Shown one piece after another: positions 18,296-26,402 of a DNA stretch of 64,000 nt. The stretch is taken from assembly GCF_014397785.1 (NCBI RefSeq), contig NZ_VZQQ01000004.1, positions 124,001 to 188,000 on the forward strand. Reading direction: 5' to 3'. This stretch comes from Paraburkholderia podalyriae. Its GTDB lineage: Bacteria > Pseudomonadota > Gammaproteobacteria > Burkholderiales > Burkholderiaceae. The position numbers and the translations under genes are program-made. Under the pieces are notes generated by a model. It worked only from the letters and a program-made list of their open reading frames with translations, did not search any database and was not told where the DNA came from. The stretch's first letter is position 1. Each line of letters begins with the position of its first letter.

Positions 18296-18961
18296 ATGTC
18301 CAAGATCCTTTCCTTCAAACTCTGGTTTGCGCTATCGACTGTTGCACTGCTGTCCGCGTGCGCGCAACCTGTGAAGCACGCCGACTATACGGCATTCAAG
18401 AACAGCCGGCCGCGCTCGATCCTGGTGCTGCCGCCGACCAATGAAACGGCGGACGTTCAGGCGACCAACAGCATGCTCTCGCAGATGACGATGCCGCTCG
18501 CCGAATCCGGCTACTACGTGGTACCGGTAGCGGTGATGGACGAAACGTTCAAACAGAACGGCCTGACGATGGCGGCCGAGATCGAGGCGACCTCACCCGC
18601 GAAGCTGCGCGAAATCTTCGGTGCCGACACGGCCCTGTATTCAAAGATCACACAGTACGGCTCCGTGTACCACATCGTCGACAGTGCAACAGTCGTAACG
18701 GCGTCCGCCAGGCTGGTCGATCTCAAGACCGGTGACGTGCTATGGCAGGGCAGTGCGAGCGCCAACAGCAATGAGGGCAACAACAATGCTGGCGGTGGCC
18801 TGATCGGCATGCTGGTCATGGCAGCGATCAAGCAGATTGCGAATTCGCTGACGGACAGGGGGCACGATATTGCCGGAGTGACGAGCTATCGGCTTCTGCA
18901 TGCCGGGCCGCCGAACGGGCTGCTTTACGGGCCACGGTCACCTCAATACGGCACTGATTGA
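18296..18961 (+). CDS. DUF799/GNA1162-family lipoprotein
   Basis: A 221-residue lipoprotein with lipobox LLSAC (Cys near residue 22). The mature sequence opens with the DUF799 hallmark YTAFKNSRPRSILVLPPTNE and continues with SGYYVVPVAVMDETFKQNGL and GADTALYSKITQYGS. The family includes meningococcal GNA1162, whose fold resembles the TolB N-terminal domain and which is thought to work in an outer-membrane transport complex with the neighbouring CsgG-like and DUF4810 lipoproteins. It starts 10 bases after the DUF4810 gene, so the two are co-transcribed. Confidence 0.88.
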   Translation: MSKILSFKLWFALSTVALLSACAQPVKHADYTAFKNSRPRSILVLPPTNETADVQATNSMLSQMTMPLAESGYYVVPVAVMDETFKQNGLTMAAEIEATSPAKLREIFGADTALYSKITQYGSVYHIVDSATVVTASARLVDLKTGDVLWQGSASANSNEGNNNAGGGLIGMLVMAAIKQIANSLTDRGHDIAGVTSYRLLHAGPPNGLLYGPRSPQYGTD

Positions 18962-19618
18962 ACATTCCTCGATCAGCAGGGACTGGCTGTGGCGGCAGAT
19001 GGCTCGTACGGTACTGGGTTGTCGACGGCACCGCATTTGTATTCCTGACGCAAAAGCCGCCGGTCCCTATGGAGGAGCTCTTCAATCGAGGGTTTTATGG
19101 TGCGTCTGGCTTACCCGGATCAGAAGGTTCGTCAGCGGGGACGAGGCGTTGCCGGGATGATTCCGTTCCGGGGCAGACCTCGCGCTTTCGCGAAGCGGAG
19201 ACCGTGCTGGACAGCAGTATCTTCGCTGCCGCACAGGGGCATGGCTGGCAGGTGTCGGCGGAGCAAACCGTCACTGTCGGACAGGTCGCGTCGCGTTACG
19301 ACGAGGTGCTTGGCAGTGTGCCGAAATATCGTTATAGCGAATCGGGGGACCAGCTGTGCCGGTTTCACCATTCGGCTGCGACATCGCCGTTGGCGGGTAG
19401 TCAGTTGATGCGTAGAAAGTAGGACTTGGTCGGACAGACGATGTCAGAGCGTCGGTCCCAATACGGCCAACGGCGGACCACACGACCTGATCTATGTCGG
19501 TGACCGCATGTGGTTAGCAGGGAGCGTAACGTCCTCCGTGGGCTCAAATAGCATGGTAGCGTTTGGTTGTTGCTGCGGAAGGAACCATTGAGGTTGAAGT
19601 GCCGGGAACGTCGTCGTT
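18962..19618. other. 657-base region without a supported gene
   Basis: An open frame from 18958 (TTG start) to 19422 on the plus strand gives 154 residues, but it has no recognised motif, no ribosome-binding site and an irregular composition. It may be a decayed gene or chance. The remainder to 19618 shows no gene or clear hairpin. Confidence 0.4.
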
Positions 19619-19891
19619 CTATTGGCCCACACCCTGATGTGCTGCCGCTATGGCAGCATCACGCTCTTTTTTGGCTGCTGCCTTTTTCTCATCGAAAACT
19701 TTTTGTGCAGCGGCTACGTGCTTGTTATAGACACGATTGGCTGCGGCCACCTGTTGGTGCATCCTCACGATTTCGTCGGGATGCCCTGCGGCCGCCGGCG
19801 CACTGGTTGCGGAATTGTCTTGAGCCCAAACGGACGCGTTTGAAAGCACTGCAACGAAAATGGCCGAAGTGGTAACCACAAGAAATTTCAT
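19619..19891 (-). CDS. Small exported Ala/Lys-rich protein
   Basis: A 90-residue protein with a clear signal peptide (MKFLVVTTSAIFVAVLSNASVWAQ) and good ribosome-binding site GGGAG 7 bases before the ATG. The mature part is highly charged and helical (HQQVAAANRVYNKHVAAAQK, DEKKAAAKKERDAAIAAAH), probably a short coiled coil. I do not recognise a named family; similar small periplasmic proteins are frequent in Burkholderia. It stands alone, transcribed towards the DUF799 gene. Confidence 0.75.
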   Translation of the reverse strand: MKFLVVTTSAIFVAVLSNASVWAQDNSATSAPAAAGHPDEIVRMHQQVAAANRVYNKHVAAAQKVFDEKKAAAKKERDAAIAAAHQGVGQ

Positions 19892-20271
19892 GATGAACTC
19901 CCGGGGATATTGCGAATATGTCGCCGTCCAAACGTCGACGGATTTTTCAGTCTACTCGGCCAGGCGGGTGAGACCAATGGGACCAAAGTCCGATAGCCGC
20001 CCCGGAATTCCGTATTCCCACCGCGCTGGAGCCCGGCCCCATTGAAACCATATGCGCAGTGAGCGGCCGACAACGCTCACGTCAAAGGCTATGCGCAGCC
20101 CCTCTCGCGGCATGGTCCTTGCGCGGCTGTGCAAACGCCTGGTCGGAAGATTGAGGCGGGACTTGTCAGCCTGCGGACTGGCAGCGGCCTAACCTGCCAT
20201 TAGCGACAGTTCCGAAGCCACAGACGTGGAATATCGGTGGCGGTGAAGGATGACGCAAAGGAGAAAAATCG
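19892..20271. other. 380-base intergenic region
   Basis: It separates two small divergently oriented genes. No open frame with a recognisable product, no clear terminator and no strong promoter hexamers were seen, although promoters for both flanking genes must lie here. Confidence 0.5.
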
Positions 20272-20493
20272 GTGCCGGCAAGAACGATTAGCAAGGGCAA
20301 ACACATCTACCGTATTGAACCGATCGGACTGGCTGAAGGCGGGTACACATTTGAGATCGTCCATATTGACCATACTGGAGACGCGATCAAAGAAGTGCGG
20401 CACGAACCGGGAATCGCTTACGCGACAGAAGAGGCCGCCATGGACAATGGACTTCATGTGGCGGCAGAAATGGCTGAACAGCAGGACGACTGA
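20272..20493 (+). CDS. Small conserved-looking hypothetical protein
   Basis: A 73-residue soluble protein starting at GTG 20272 after a strong AAAGGAG ribosome-binding site. The sequence reads as a compact beta-strand-rich fold (HIYRIEPIGLAEGGYTFEIV, then HEPGIAYATEEAAMDNGLH) without cysteines or membrane segments. I recognise no function. Balanced composition, good ribosome-binding site and Burkholderia-like codon use support it as a real gene. It is convergent with the dehydroquinase gene. Confidence 0.65.
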   Translation: MPARTISKGKHIYRIEPIGLAEGGYTFEIVHIDHTGDAIKEVRHEPGIAYATEEAAMDNGLHVAAEMAEQQDD

Positions 20494-20580
20494 ACGATCG
20501 CCTGGTTTCCAAACCCCCTCGCATTTGTTCTCGGCACAAAGGGATATGCACAGAGCAACCAGGCTCACATTGCTTCGCCC

Positions 20581-21018
20581 CTACTGCACCGCGGCTACCG
20601 CCGCCCGGAGCGCAAGCAGATAGCTTTGCGAACCAAAACCACTGATCTGGCCCGTCACAATATCCGCGAAAACCGACTTGTGCCGAAACGGCTCACGCGC
20701 GTGAATGTTCGACATATGCAGCTCGATCACGGGGCAAGTCAGAATGGCCAGCGCATCGCGAAGGCCATAGCTGTAATGCGTCCATGCACCGGCGTTGATC
20801 AGCACAGCATCGACACCGTCTTCGAAGGCGCGATGGACACGTTCACACATCGCCGCTTCGCTGTTGGTCTGAAATGACTCCACCCGCACCTTCAGTTCCA
20901 CGGCGAGATCTTGAAGACGAGCATCGATCTGTTCGAGCGTAATGGTCCCGTACTGTTTGGGATCACGCTTGCCGAACATATTGTGATTAATGCCATGCAA
21001 CATCAGGATATTCTTCAT
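20581..21018 (-). CDS. aroQ: Type II 3-dehydroquinate dehydratase
   Basis: A 145-residue protein matching the small dodecameric type II dehydroquinase, which interconverts 3-dehydroquinate and 3-dehydroshikimate. It retains GKRDPKQYG with the active-site Arg18 and Tyr23, the substrate-binding INAGAWTHYSYGLRDAL, and ELHMSNIHAREPFRHKS with the catalytic His. The usual N-terminal NLNLLG is replaced by INHNMFG, which marks it as a diverged paralogue rather than the housekeeping copy. It is the last gene of the minus-strand LysR-linked operon, 18 bases after the shikimate dehydrogenase paralogue, so it more likely serves a catabolic or specialised route. Confidence 0.88.
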   Translation of the reverse strand: MKNILMLHGINHNMFGKRDPKQYGTITLEQIDARLQDLAVELKVRVESFQTNSEAAMCERVHRAFEDGVDAVLINAGAWTHYSYGLRDALAILTCPVIELHMSNIHAREPFRHKSVFADIVTGQISGFGSQSYLLALRAAVAAVQ

Positions 21019-21036
21019 ACGCTCTCCAGATCGCGC

Positions 21037-21870
21037 TTAATCGAGCGGAACCGTCAGCCGATCGATCACCGCTTGCGTTTCGGGCCGTACACCGCGCCAC
21101 CATAGAAAGGCCTCCGCGGCCTGCTCCACCAGCATGCCAACGCCATCGGCCACACCGGCGACACCCGCATTGCGCGCCAGTCGCAAGAACGGCGTGAGAT
21201 GCTTGCCATAAGCGAGTTCATAGGCAGTTCCACGCGGACTGAAAACACTGGGCGGCACAGGCGGTAAATCGCCCGTGAGGCTCGCGGAGGTCGCGTTGAC
21301 CACCAGATCGAAGCGCCCCATCCGGTCGAGTTCGCCGTAAGCACACGCTGTTATCGGCCCATGCTGGGTCAATTGCGACGCCAGCGCTCGCGCCTTCGCG
21401 ACATGGCGATTCGCCATCACCAGTTCAGCGGGACGCGCACCCAGAAACGGCAGCAACGCGCCGCGCGCCGCGCCACCCGCACCGAGCAGCAGCACACGCT
21501 TGCCCTCGAGCGGCGCGTGCAGGTTCACTTCGATATCGCGCAGCAGACCGATACCGTCGAAGTTCTCGGCGAAAACCCGGCCCCCTTCGAACTTGAATGC
21601 GTTCGCCGCGCCCGCGAGGGTTGCGCGCTCGCTGCGCTCATCGGCCATCGCGAATGCGGCAAGTTTGAACGGCGCGGTGATGTTCATACCCTTGCCGCCC
21701 GAAGTGATGAATTCGCGCACCGTTGCCGCGAATGCGTCATCAGGCTCGCGCGGCCCCTCGATCGCCGTGTAGTGCATCGCCTGCTGGGTGGCTTCGGCGA
21801 AAAGACCATGAATCAGCGGCGATTTCGTATGGCCGATAGGATGGCCGATCACTGCATAGGTATCGTTCAT
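21037..21870 (-). CDS. Shikimate/quinate 5-dehydrogenase family protein (AroE paralogue)
   Basis: A 277-residue protein. The ATG at 21870, with GAGG 8 bases upstream, is preferred over an upstream start that overlaps the previous gene. The N-terminal domain has VIGHPIGHTKSPLIHGLF (shikimate-binding S-P) and NITAPFK with the catalytic Lys, then NFDGIGLLRDI, where the usual NTDG has Phe for Thr. The C-terminal Rossmann domain has LLLGAGGAARGALL and LVVNATSASL. It catalyses NAD(P)-linked oxidation or reduction of shikimate or a related compound. Its place between a CoA-transferase and a dehydroquinase gene suggests a role outside primary aromatic synthesis. Confidence 0.88.
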   Translation of the reverse strand: MNDTYAVIGHPIGHTKSPLIHGLFAEATQQAMHYTAIEGPREPDDAFAATVREFITSGGKGMNITAPFKLAAFAMADERSERATLAGAANAFKFEGGRVFAENFDGIGLLRDIEVNLHAPLEGKRVLLLGAGGAARGALLPFLGARPAELVMANRHVAKARALASQLTQHGPITACAYGELDRMGRFDLVVNATSASLTGDLPPVPPSVFSPRGTAYELAYGKHLTPFLRLARNAGVAGVADGVGMLVEQAAEAFLWWRGVRPETQAVIDRLTVPLD

Positions 21871-21877
21871 CGTTGCC

Positions 21878-23092
21878 TCATTTGTCGAACAGCACGCCGT
21901 CCGTTTGCATCGCATCGATCTCGGCCGACGTGAAACCGAGCGATTGCGCGACTTCGGCGTTGTGCTGGCCTAGATCGGGCGCGACCTCGCGTAGCGTGGT
22001 GTCGCACGCAGAAAACCGGAACGGCAGATTCGGCAGACGCAGCGTGCCGTAGCGCGGATGCTGCTGCTCAACGATCATGCCGCGCGCCCGAATCTGCGGA
22101 TCGGCAATCACTTCGTCGATGCGTTGCACCTTCGCGCAAGGCACATCGATGCCATCGAGAAGTTCGAGAATCGGCGCCACGGAACGCACCGCGACCCACG
22201 GCTCCACCACGGCGAGAATCTCCAGCCGATGCGTGTTGCGTCCGACGCTGCTGTGGAAACGCGCGTCCACGCCGAAGCCGCGCGGGCCACCGTTCGCCTC
22301 GATCAGAGCGGCGAAGCGCTTCCAGGCGTCGTCAACCTGGGCCGCTATCACCAGATCGCCGTCGGTCGCGCGAAACACGCCGTAGAGCGTCGAGCCGGGC
22401 ATGTCGTGTCCTGTTTGCTCAGGCAGCACATCTGCAAGCGTGTAGCTCTGGACCGCGTACTCGTGCATCGACACGAGCGTGTCGTAGAGCGCCATGTCGA
22501 TGTGCTGCCCGCGCCCGCTCTTCACGCGGCCGAGCAGCGCTGCATTGATCGCCGCGACCGCGTGAATGCCCGTGTACATATCGCCGAGCGAAATGCGCAG
22601 AAGCGGCGGACGTTCGCCCGGCGTGCCGACCATTTGCATGATGCCGCTCTTCGCCTCCGCGATCAGGCCGAAACCCGCGCGATGCGCGTCCGGCCCCGTG
22701 TGCCCATACGCCGAAATCGAACAGTAGACCAGCCCCGAATTGCGCGCCGAAAGCGCTTCATAGCCCAGCCCGAGCTTGTCGAGCGCACCGGGACGATAGT
22801 TCTCCACGAACACGTCCGCCGAATCGCAGAGCCGCTCCATGAAGGCTTTGCCGCGCGGGTCCTTCGTGTTCACGCTGACGCCGCGCTTGCCCATGTTGAG
22901 CTGCAGAAAATAGCCGCTGGTGCGATCGTCGAGCACGGTCGCGTGCTGGCGTCCCGCGTCGCCGCTGCCGGGTCGCTCGACCTTGATCACTTCCGCGCCG
23001 AGCGCCGCGAGGCAACGCCCCACATACGGACCCGCCAGAAAATGACTGTAATCGACGACGCGAATGCCTTCGAGTGGACGAGGCTGCTTCAT
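21878..23092 (-). CDS. CaiB/BaiF family CoA-transferase (class III)
   Basis: A 404-residue class III CoA-transferase. Recognisable parts are the start LEGIRVVDYSHFLAGPYVGR, GAEVIKVERPGSGDAGR, FVENYRPGALDKLGLGYEAL, ISAYGHTGP, and the catalytic Asp in LGDMYTGIHAV. Such enzymes move CoA between organic acids through an aspartyl-CoA anhydride. The start overlaps the stop of the MaoC gene (ATGA), so the pair is translationally coupled. The acid substrate is unknown; MaoC and dehydrogenase neighbours suggest activation of a carboxylic acid for hydration and breakdown. Confidence 0.92.
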   Translation of the reverse strand: MKQPRPLEGIRVVDYSHFLAGPYVGRCLAALGAEVIKVERPGSGDAGRQHATVLDDRTSGYFLQLNMGKRGVSVNTKDPRGKAFMERLCDSADVFVENYRPGALDKLGLGYEALSARNSGLVYCSISAYGHTGPDAHRAGFGLIAEAKSGIMQMVGTPGERPPLLRISLGDMYTGIHAVAAINAALLGRVKSGRGQHIDMALYDTLVSMHEYAVQSYTLADVLPEQTGHDMPGSTLYGVFRATDGDLVIAAQVDDAWKRFAALIEANGGPRGFGVDARFHSSVGRNTHRLEILAVVEPWVAVRSVAPILELLDGIDVPCAKVQRIDEVIADPQIRARGMIVEQQHPRYGTLRLPNLPFRFSACDTTLREVAPDLGQHNAEVAQSLGFTSAEIDAMQTDGVLFDK

Positions 23093-23550
23093 CGTGCGGC
23101 TCCCGGACGACGCGGCACCATCAGACGATGCTCGCCGCGCTGCACGACTTCGCCATGCTGATTGATGAGTTCCGAAGGCAGAATGACGATGCCCCAGTCG
23201 GGACGGCTCTTGCTATGTCGCATCGAACCAACGCGGAATTTCACACGCAACACATCGTCGACCTTGATCGGCAGGACGAAGTCCCAGCTCCAGCCCAGCG
23301 ACATGCCCGGTAGAAAGCGATAATCGCTCTGCGTTTTCAGGCCATCCGCAATTGAGAGACCGAAGAGGCCATGCGCGACGAGGCAGCCGAAGTGGCTCGC
23401 GTTCGCATACTCATCATCGACATGCACAGGCGTGTGATCGCCGGTGAGATCGGCATACGCCAGAATGCGTTCTTTCGTGACGGTGTAGTGCGGGCTCACG
23501 CATTCGTCGCCTTCGCGCGCGTCGTCCCAGTATTTTTCAACGATCGTCAT
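23089..23550 (-). CDS. MaoC-like hot-dog dehydratase
   Basis: A 153-residue hot-dog protein with the (R)-specific enoyl-CoA hydratase signature YADLTGDHTPVHVDDEYA (catalytic Asp and His) and FGCLVAHGLFGLSI. It would hydrate an enoyl-CoA or dehydrate a hydroxyacyl-CoA; close types act on mesaconyl-CoA or similar branched acids. ATG 23550 begins MTIVEKYWDD, the usual N-terminus of this type; the frame open upstream has no supporting sequence. It lies 1 base after the VOC gene and overlaps the CoA-transferase gene. Confidence 0.9.
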   Translation of the reverse strand: MTIVEKYWDDAREGDECVSPHYTVTKERILAYADLTGDHTPVHVDDEYANASHFGCLVAHGLFGLSIADGLKTQSDYRFLPGMSLGWSWDFVLPIKVDDVLRVKFRVGSMRHSKSRPDWGIVILPSELINQHGEVVQRGEHRLMVPRRPGAAR

Positions 23551-23551
23551 T

Positions 23552-23944
23552 TCACGCCTCCGAGCGCGGATCGATGGCGAGCGCCTGCGCAACGCAGCGC
23601 GCGGGTTTCGCCTGAATGAATTCGATGGCGAGGCCATCGGGCAAACGTAGCCAGTTCGTACCTTGCGGCATCGGCTGCACGTCGTAGCGACGAGCAGCGG
23701 CGAGCGCAACCTCGACGTCCTCACACATGATGCCGAGATGGCCGAGCCGCCCCTCTGGGCCCTCGAAATCCGGCACATGAATGAACTGCATGCCCCCGAG
23801 CGCCCAGTATTGGCGCGGCGCCTCAGGCGTGCCGTCAACCTCTCGCATCGTCATGCCGAACACGTCTTCGAAAAAGCGAATGTGCCAATGGATGTCACGC
23901 ACGAAGATCGCGAGATGTTCGAGATAGGCTTTCGGCGCGCTCAT
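23552..23944 (-). CDS. VOC (glyoxalase/dioxygenase superfamily) protein
   Basis: A 130-residue single-module vicinal-oxygen-chelate protein: YLEHLAIFVRDIHWHIRFFEDVFGM opens the first beta-alpha-beta unit, RLGHLGIMCEDVEVALAAA the second, and GLAIEFIQ gives the last metal-ligand Glu. His, His and Glu positions fit a metal site. It may act as an isomerase, lyase or epimerase such as methylmalonyl-CoA epimerase-like enzymes, which would suit the CoA-thioester context; the substrate is not known. Its ATG overlaps the preceding reductase stop. Confidence 0.85.
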   Translation of the reverse strand: MSAPKAYLEHLAIFVRDIHWHIRFFEDVFGMTMREVDGTPEAPRQYWALGGMQFIHVPDFEGPEGRLGHLGIMCEDVEVALAAARRYDVQPMPQGTNWLRLPDGLAIEFIQAKPARCVAQALAIDPRSEA

Positions 23945-24891
23945 GCTTGCGCCTCCGCCTTCTGGCGATCGGCCATCGCACGCTCGACGCCCTTGATGCA
24001 TGCAACGAGCGTCGCGTTGACGGGCGTCGGCACGCCTTGGCGCGCGCCCCAACGCACGACCGAGCCGTTGATGAAGTCGATTTCAGTGACGGAGCCTTTT
24101 TCGAGGCTCTGCAGCATCGACGTCTTGAACGCAGCGGGCAAACCTTGGGCGGCAAGGGTCCACGCCCGCTCGGGATCGGTCATCGAAAGCGTCACGCCCG
24201 CGGCCTGAGCTGCCGCGATCGCTTCGGCGACGGCCGCCAGCGAAGTCGCCTTAAGCAAGGGTTCGTCGTAAAGCTGGCCATAGGTCAGTGACGTGATGCC
24301 GGTCAGCGCGCCCGTCGCGACGTTCACCAGCAGCTTGTCCCACATGGTGCCGACAATGTTGTCGCTGACCTGCGTCGCAAGGCCCGCGTTGTTGAATGCT
24401 TCGGCGATACGCTGAACGCGATCCGTCACGCCTCCGTCCAGCTCGCCGATGATGGTGTGCTTGCCCACGACGCCCGATTCGATATGCCCAGCGCCGCGCA
24501 GCACGCCGCCCACGTAGGTCTTGCCCGCCAGCACGCGTTCGCGGCCCACGGCGTCGGCAAGAATGTCCTCGTGACCGAGGCCGTTCTGCAGCGACAGCAC
24601 CACCGTTTCCAGTCCCACGAGCGCCTGCGCACCGCGAATCGCTGCGTCGGTATGGAACGATTTGACGAGCACGATGACGACCTCGGCCGCCCCCACTTCG
24701 TCCGGCTCCGTGGTCGCGCGGACCTGCACCTGGCGCGACCCACGCGCGTCGTCGACGCGCAATCCGTGCGTTCGCATCGCATCGACGTGGGCGGGAGCGC
24801 GGTCGATCAGCCAGGTCTCGTGGCCGCCTTCGGTGAGCGTCGCGCCGATCGCGCAGCCCAGCGCGCCTGCCCCCAGAATTGCAATTTTCAA
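23941..24891 (-). CDS. Ketopantoate reductase PanE/ApbA family protein
   Basis: A 316-residue NAD(P)-dependent 2-oxoacid reductase. It starts at TTG 24891 after GGAGAC with the dinucleotide motif ILGAGALGCAIGATL. It carries the family's catalytic Lys in MWDKLLVNVATGALTGIT and the C-terminal TSMLQSLEKGSVTEIDFINGSVV. It would reduce a 2-oxo acid to a 2-hydroxy acid or the reverse; ketopantoate itself is only one possibility, and many paralogues in catabolic operons act elsewhere. It is the first gene of the operon, divergent from the LysR gene with 104 bases between starts. Confidence 0.88.
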   Translation of the reverse strand: MKIAILGAGALGCAIGATLTEGGHETWLIDRAPAHVDAMRTHGLRVDDARGSRQVQVRATTEPDEVGAAEVVIVLVKSFHTDAAIRGAQALVGLETVVLSLQNGLGHEDILADAVGRERVLAGKTYVGGVLRGAGHIESGVVGKHTIIGELDGGVTDRVQRIAEAFNNAGLATQVSDNIVGTMWDKLLVNVATGALTGITSLTYGQLYDEPLLKATSLAAVAEAIAAAQAAGVTLSMTDPERAWTLAAQGLPAAFKTSMLQSLEKGSVTEIDFINGSVVRWGARQGVPTPVNATLVACIKGVERAMADRQKAEAQA

Positions 24892-24908
24892 GAGCGTCTC
24901 CTTAACGT

Positions 24909-24918
24909 GTGACGTCAC
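24909..24918. promoter_or_regulatory. Perfect 10-base palindrome in divergent promoter region
   Basis: GTGACGTCAC is a perfect inverted repeat 18 bases upstream of the reductase gene start. It might be a second regulator site in the LysR-controlled divergent promoter; no binding family is assigned. Confidence 0.35.
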
Positions 24919-24966
24919 GATAAGAGCCACCGACCGATGTCGCAATGCAATGGCTACAATGGCGTC

Positions 24967-24981
24967 ATTGCCTCACGCAAT
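24967..24981. promoter_or_regulatory. LysR-type operator (ATTGC-N5-GCAAT)
   Basis: Perfect 5-base arms around a 5-base spacer give the T-N11-A arrangement of LysR recognition sites. It lies 15 bases before the LysR start and 76 bases before the divergent operon start, the place expected for autoregulation plus activation of the operon. Extra GCAAT half-sites occur at 24942-24951. Confidence 0.6.
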
Positions 24982-24995
24982 AATGGTGAATTACG

Positions 24996-25916
24996 ATGAC
25001 CTCGACCGATCTGCCCGACCTCAAGCTTCTCCAACTGTTCGACCTGCTCTACGACACGCGCAGCGTGACGCGCGTGGCAGAGCAACTCGGTCAAAGCCAG
25101 CCGACCATCAGCATCTGGCTCGCGCGGCTGCGCGAACATTTGCACGATCCGCTCTTTATTCGCACGCCGGGCGGCATGGCGCCCACGCCGCAAGCCGATG
25201 CGCTGATCGGTCCGTGCCGGGAAATCCTGGAATCGTTGCGGCGCTTCGCGGCTTGGGAAATCGCGTTCAATCCGGCCACGGCGCAGCGGCGGTTTCGCAT
25301 CTGCATGACCGATGCGAGCCATGTGACGCTGCTGCCGCGCCTGCTCGCGCATGTCCGCGCGCAAGCGCCGGGCGTGCGTCTGGAGGCTGCGCGGATCGAT
25401 GGCAATACGGAGCGGGCGCTCGAATCGGGTGAGGCCGATCTCGCGATTGGATACGTGCCTTGGCTGAGCGGGGGCATCTACCAGCAGCAGCTTTACGAGC
25501 AGGATTGGGTGTGCCTCGCGAATCGTCATCATCCGCGTATCCACAAGCGGCTCAGCATCAAGGCGTATCGGAGCGAGGCACACGTCGCGATTACGGCGGG
25601 AACAGGCACAGCGCTGCTCGAACAGGCGCTCGTGCGCGAGCGTATCGAACGGCAAGTCGCGCTCGAATTACCCGGCTTTCTGGGACTTGGCGCCATCGTG
25701 CAGACCACGGACCTGATCACGACGCTGCCGCGCCACATCGGTGAGACGCTGGCGCACGCCAGCGATCTCGCGGTCCATCTGTGCCCCATTCCCGTCGAGG
25801 GTTTCGCCGTGCGGCAGCACTGGCATGCGCGCTACCATCACGAGGCAGGCAATCGCTGGCTGCGTTCGGTAGTCGCCCGGCTGTTTGGCATTTCGGGTGT
25901 CAAAGTTGTCGGCTGA
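24996..25916 (+). CDS. LysR-family transcriptional regulator
   Basis: A 306-residue LysR regulator: the N-terminal winged helix-turn-helix (LLQLFDLLYDTRSVTRVAEQ, then GQSQPTISIWLARLREHL) is followed by a periplasmic-binding-protein-like effector domain (RRFRICMTDASHVTLLPRLL). It resembles NodD/PcaQ-type regulators in the M-T-S-T-D-L-P-D-L-K-L-L start. Divergent orientation from the six-gene CoA-transferase/shikimate operon and the operator between them make that operon its likely target. The inducer is unknown. Confidence 0.92.
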   Translation: MTSTDLPDLKLLQLFDLLYDTRSVTRVAEQLGQSQPTISIWLARLREHLHDPLFIRTPGGMAPTPQADALIGPCREILESLRRFAAWEIAFNPATAQRRFRICMTDASHVTLLPRLLAHVRAQAPGVRLEAARIDGNTERALESGEADLAIGYVPWLSGGIYQQQLYEQDWVCLANRHHPRIHKRLSIKAYRSEAHVAITAGTGTALLEQALVRERIERQVALELPGFLGLGAIVQTTDLITTLPRHIGETLAHASDLAVHLCPIPVEGFAVRQHWHARYHHEAGNRWLRSVVARLFGISGVKVVG

Positions 25917-26402
25917 CGATTTCGGATGTTGGCATCGATGTCGTCTAGTCCGCCATGAGCGGACAATCGCACGCAGACGCCCATCGTCCGCTTCGGGAGC
26001 AGCCGCCGGGGGATCGCACTTCGTACATTTGCCCGGCAGTGAAACGTCGCTTTGGTGCCCGCTTTTATCCTGCCCACGTCGCTTTCGCTAACGTTCGTAT
26101 CGACTCCCATCTTCGTGAGGGCGTGCTTCTCGTGCGACGGGCCGTCGCGAGGCCCGATGTCCCTGCCGGGGCGCGGCGTGCCGGACTTGCGGGCAGTGGC
26201 ACTCGCAACAGGTCGCCGGGCTATTGCCAAAATATGAACGCCGTTTATAATAGCGAATGGATGGCCGCAGTCTGGCGGCGATCTAACGCTAGTCATATGC
26301 GGGTGCTCTGTGATCTTGCAGGTATCCGGCTCGGCTTTAACCTTTACGCCGAAAGTTGTGTGTGGTTACCAGGTGTGGGCCACACTACAGGAGGAGCTCG
26401 CC
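25917..26402. other. 486-base intergenic region
   Basis: It lies between the LysR gene and the molybdopterin oxidoreductase gene. No gene or hairpin terminator was identified. An AT-richer stretch around 26226-26260 is a plausible promoter area for the downstream gene, which has AGGAGG at about 26389-26394. Confidence 0.45.

Noticed and set aside
22058..23161. A 367-codon open frame on the plus strand
   Set aside because: It is antisense to the CaiB/BaiF gene, whose family motifs run through its whole length.
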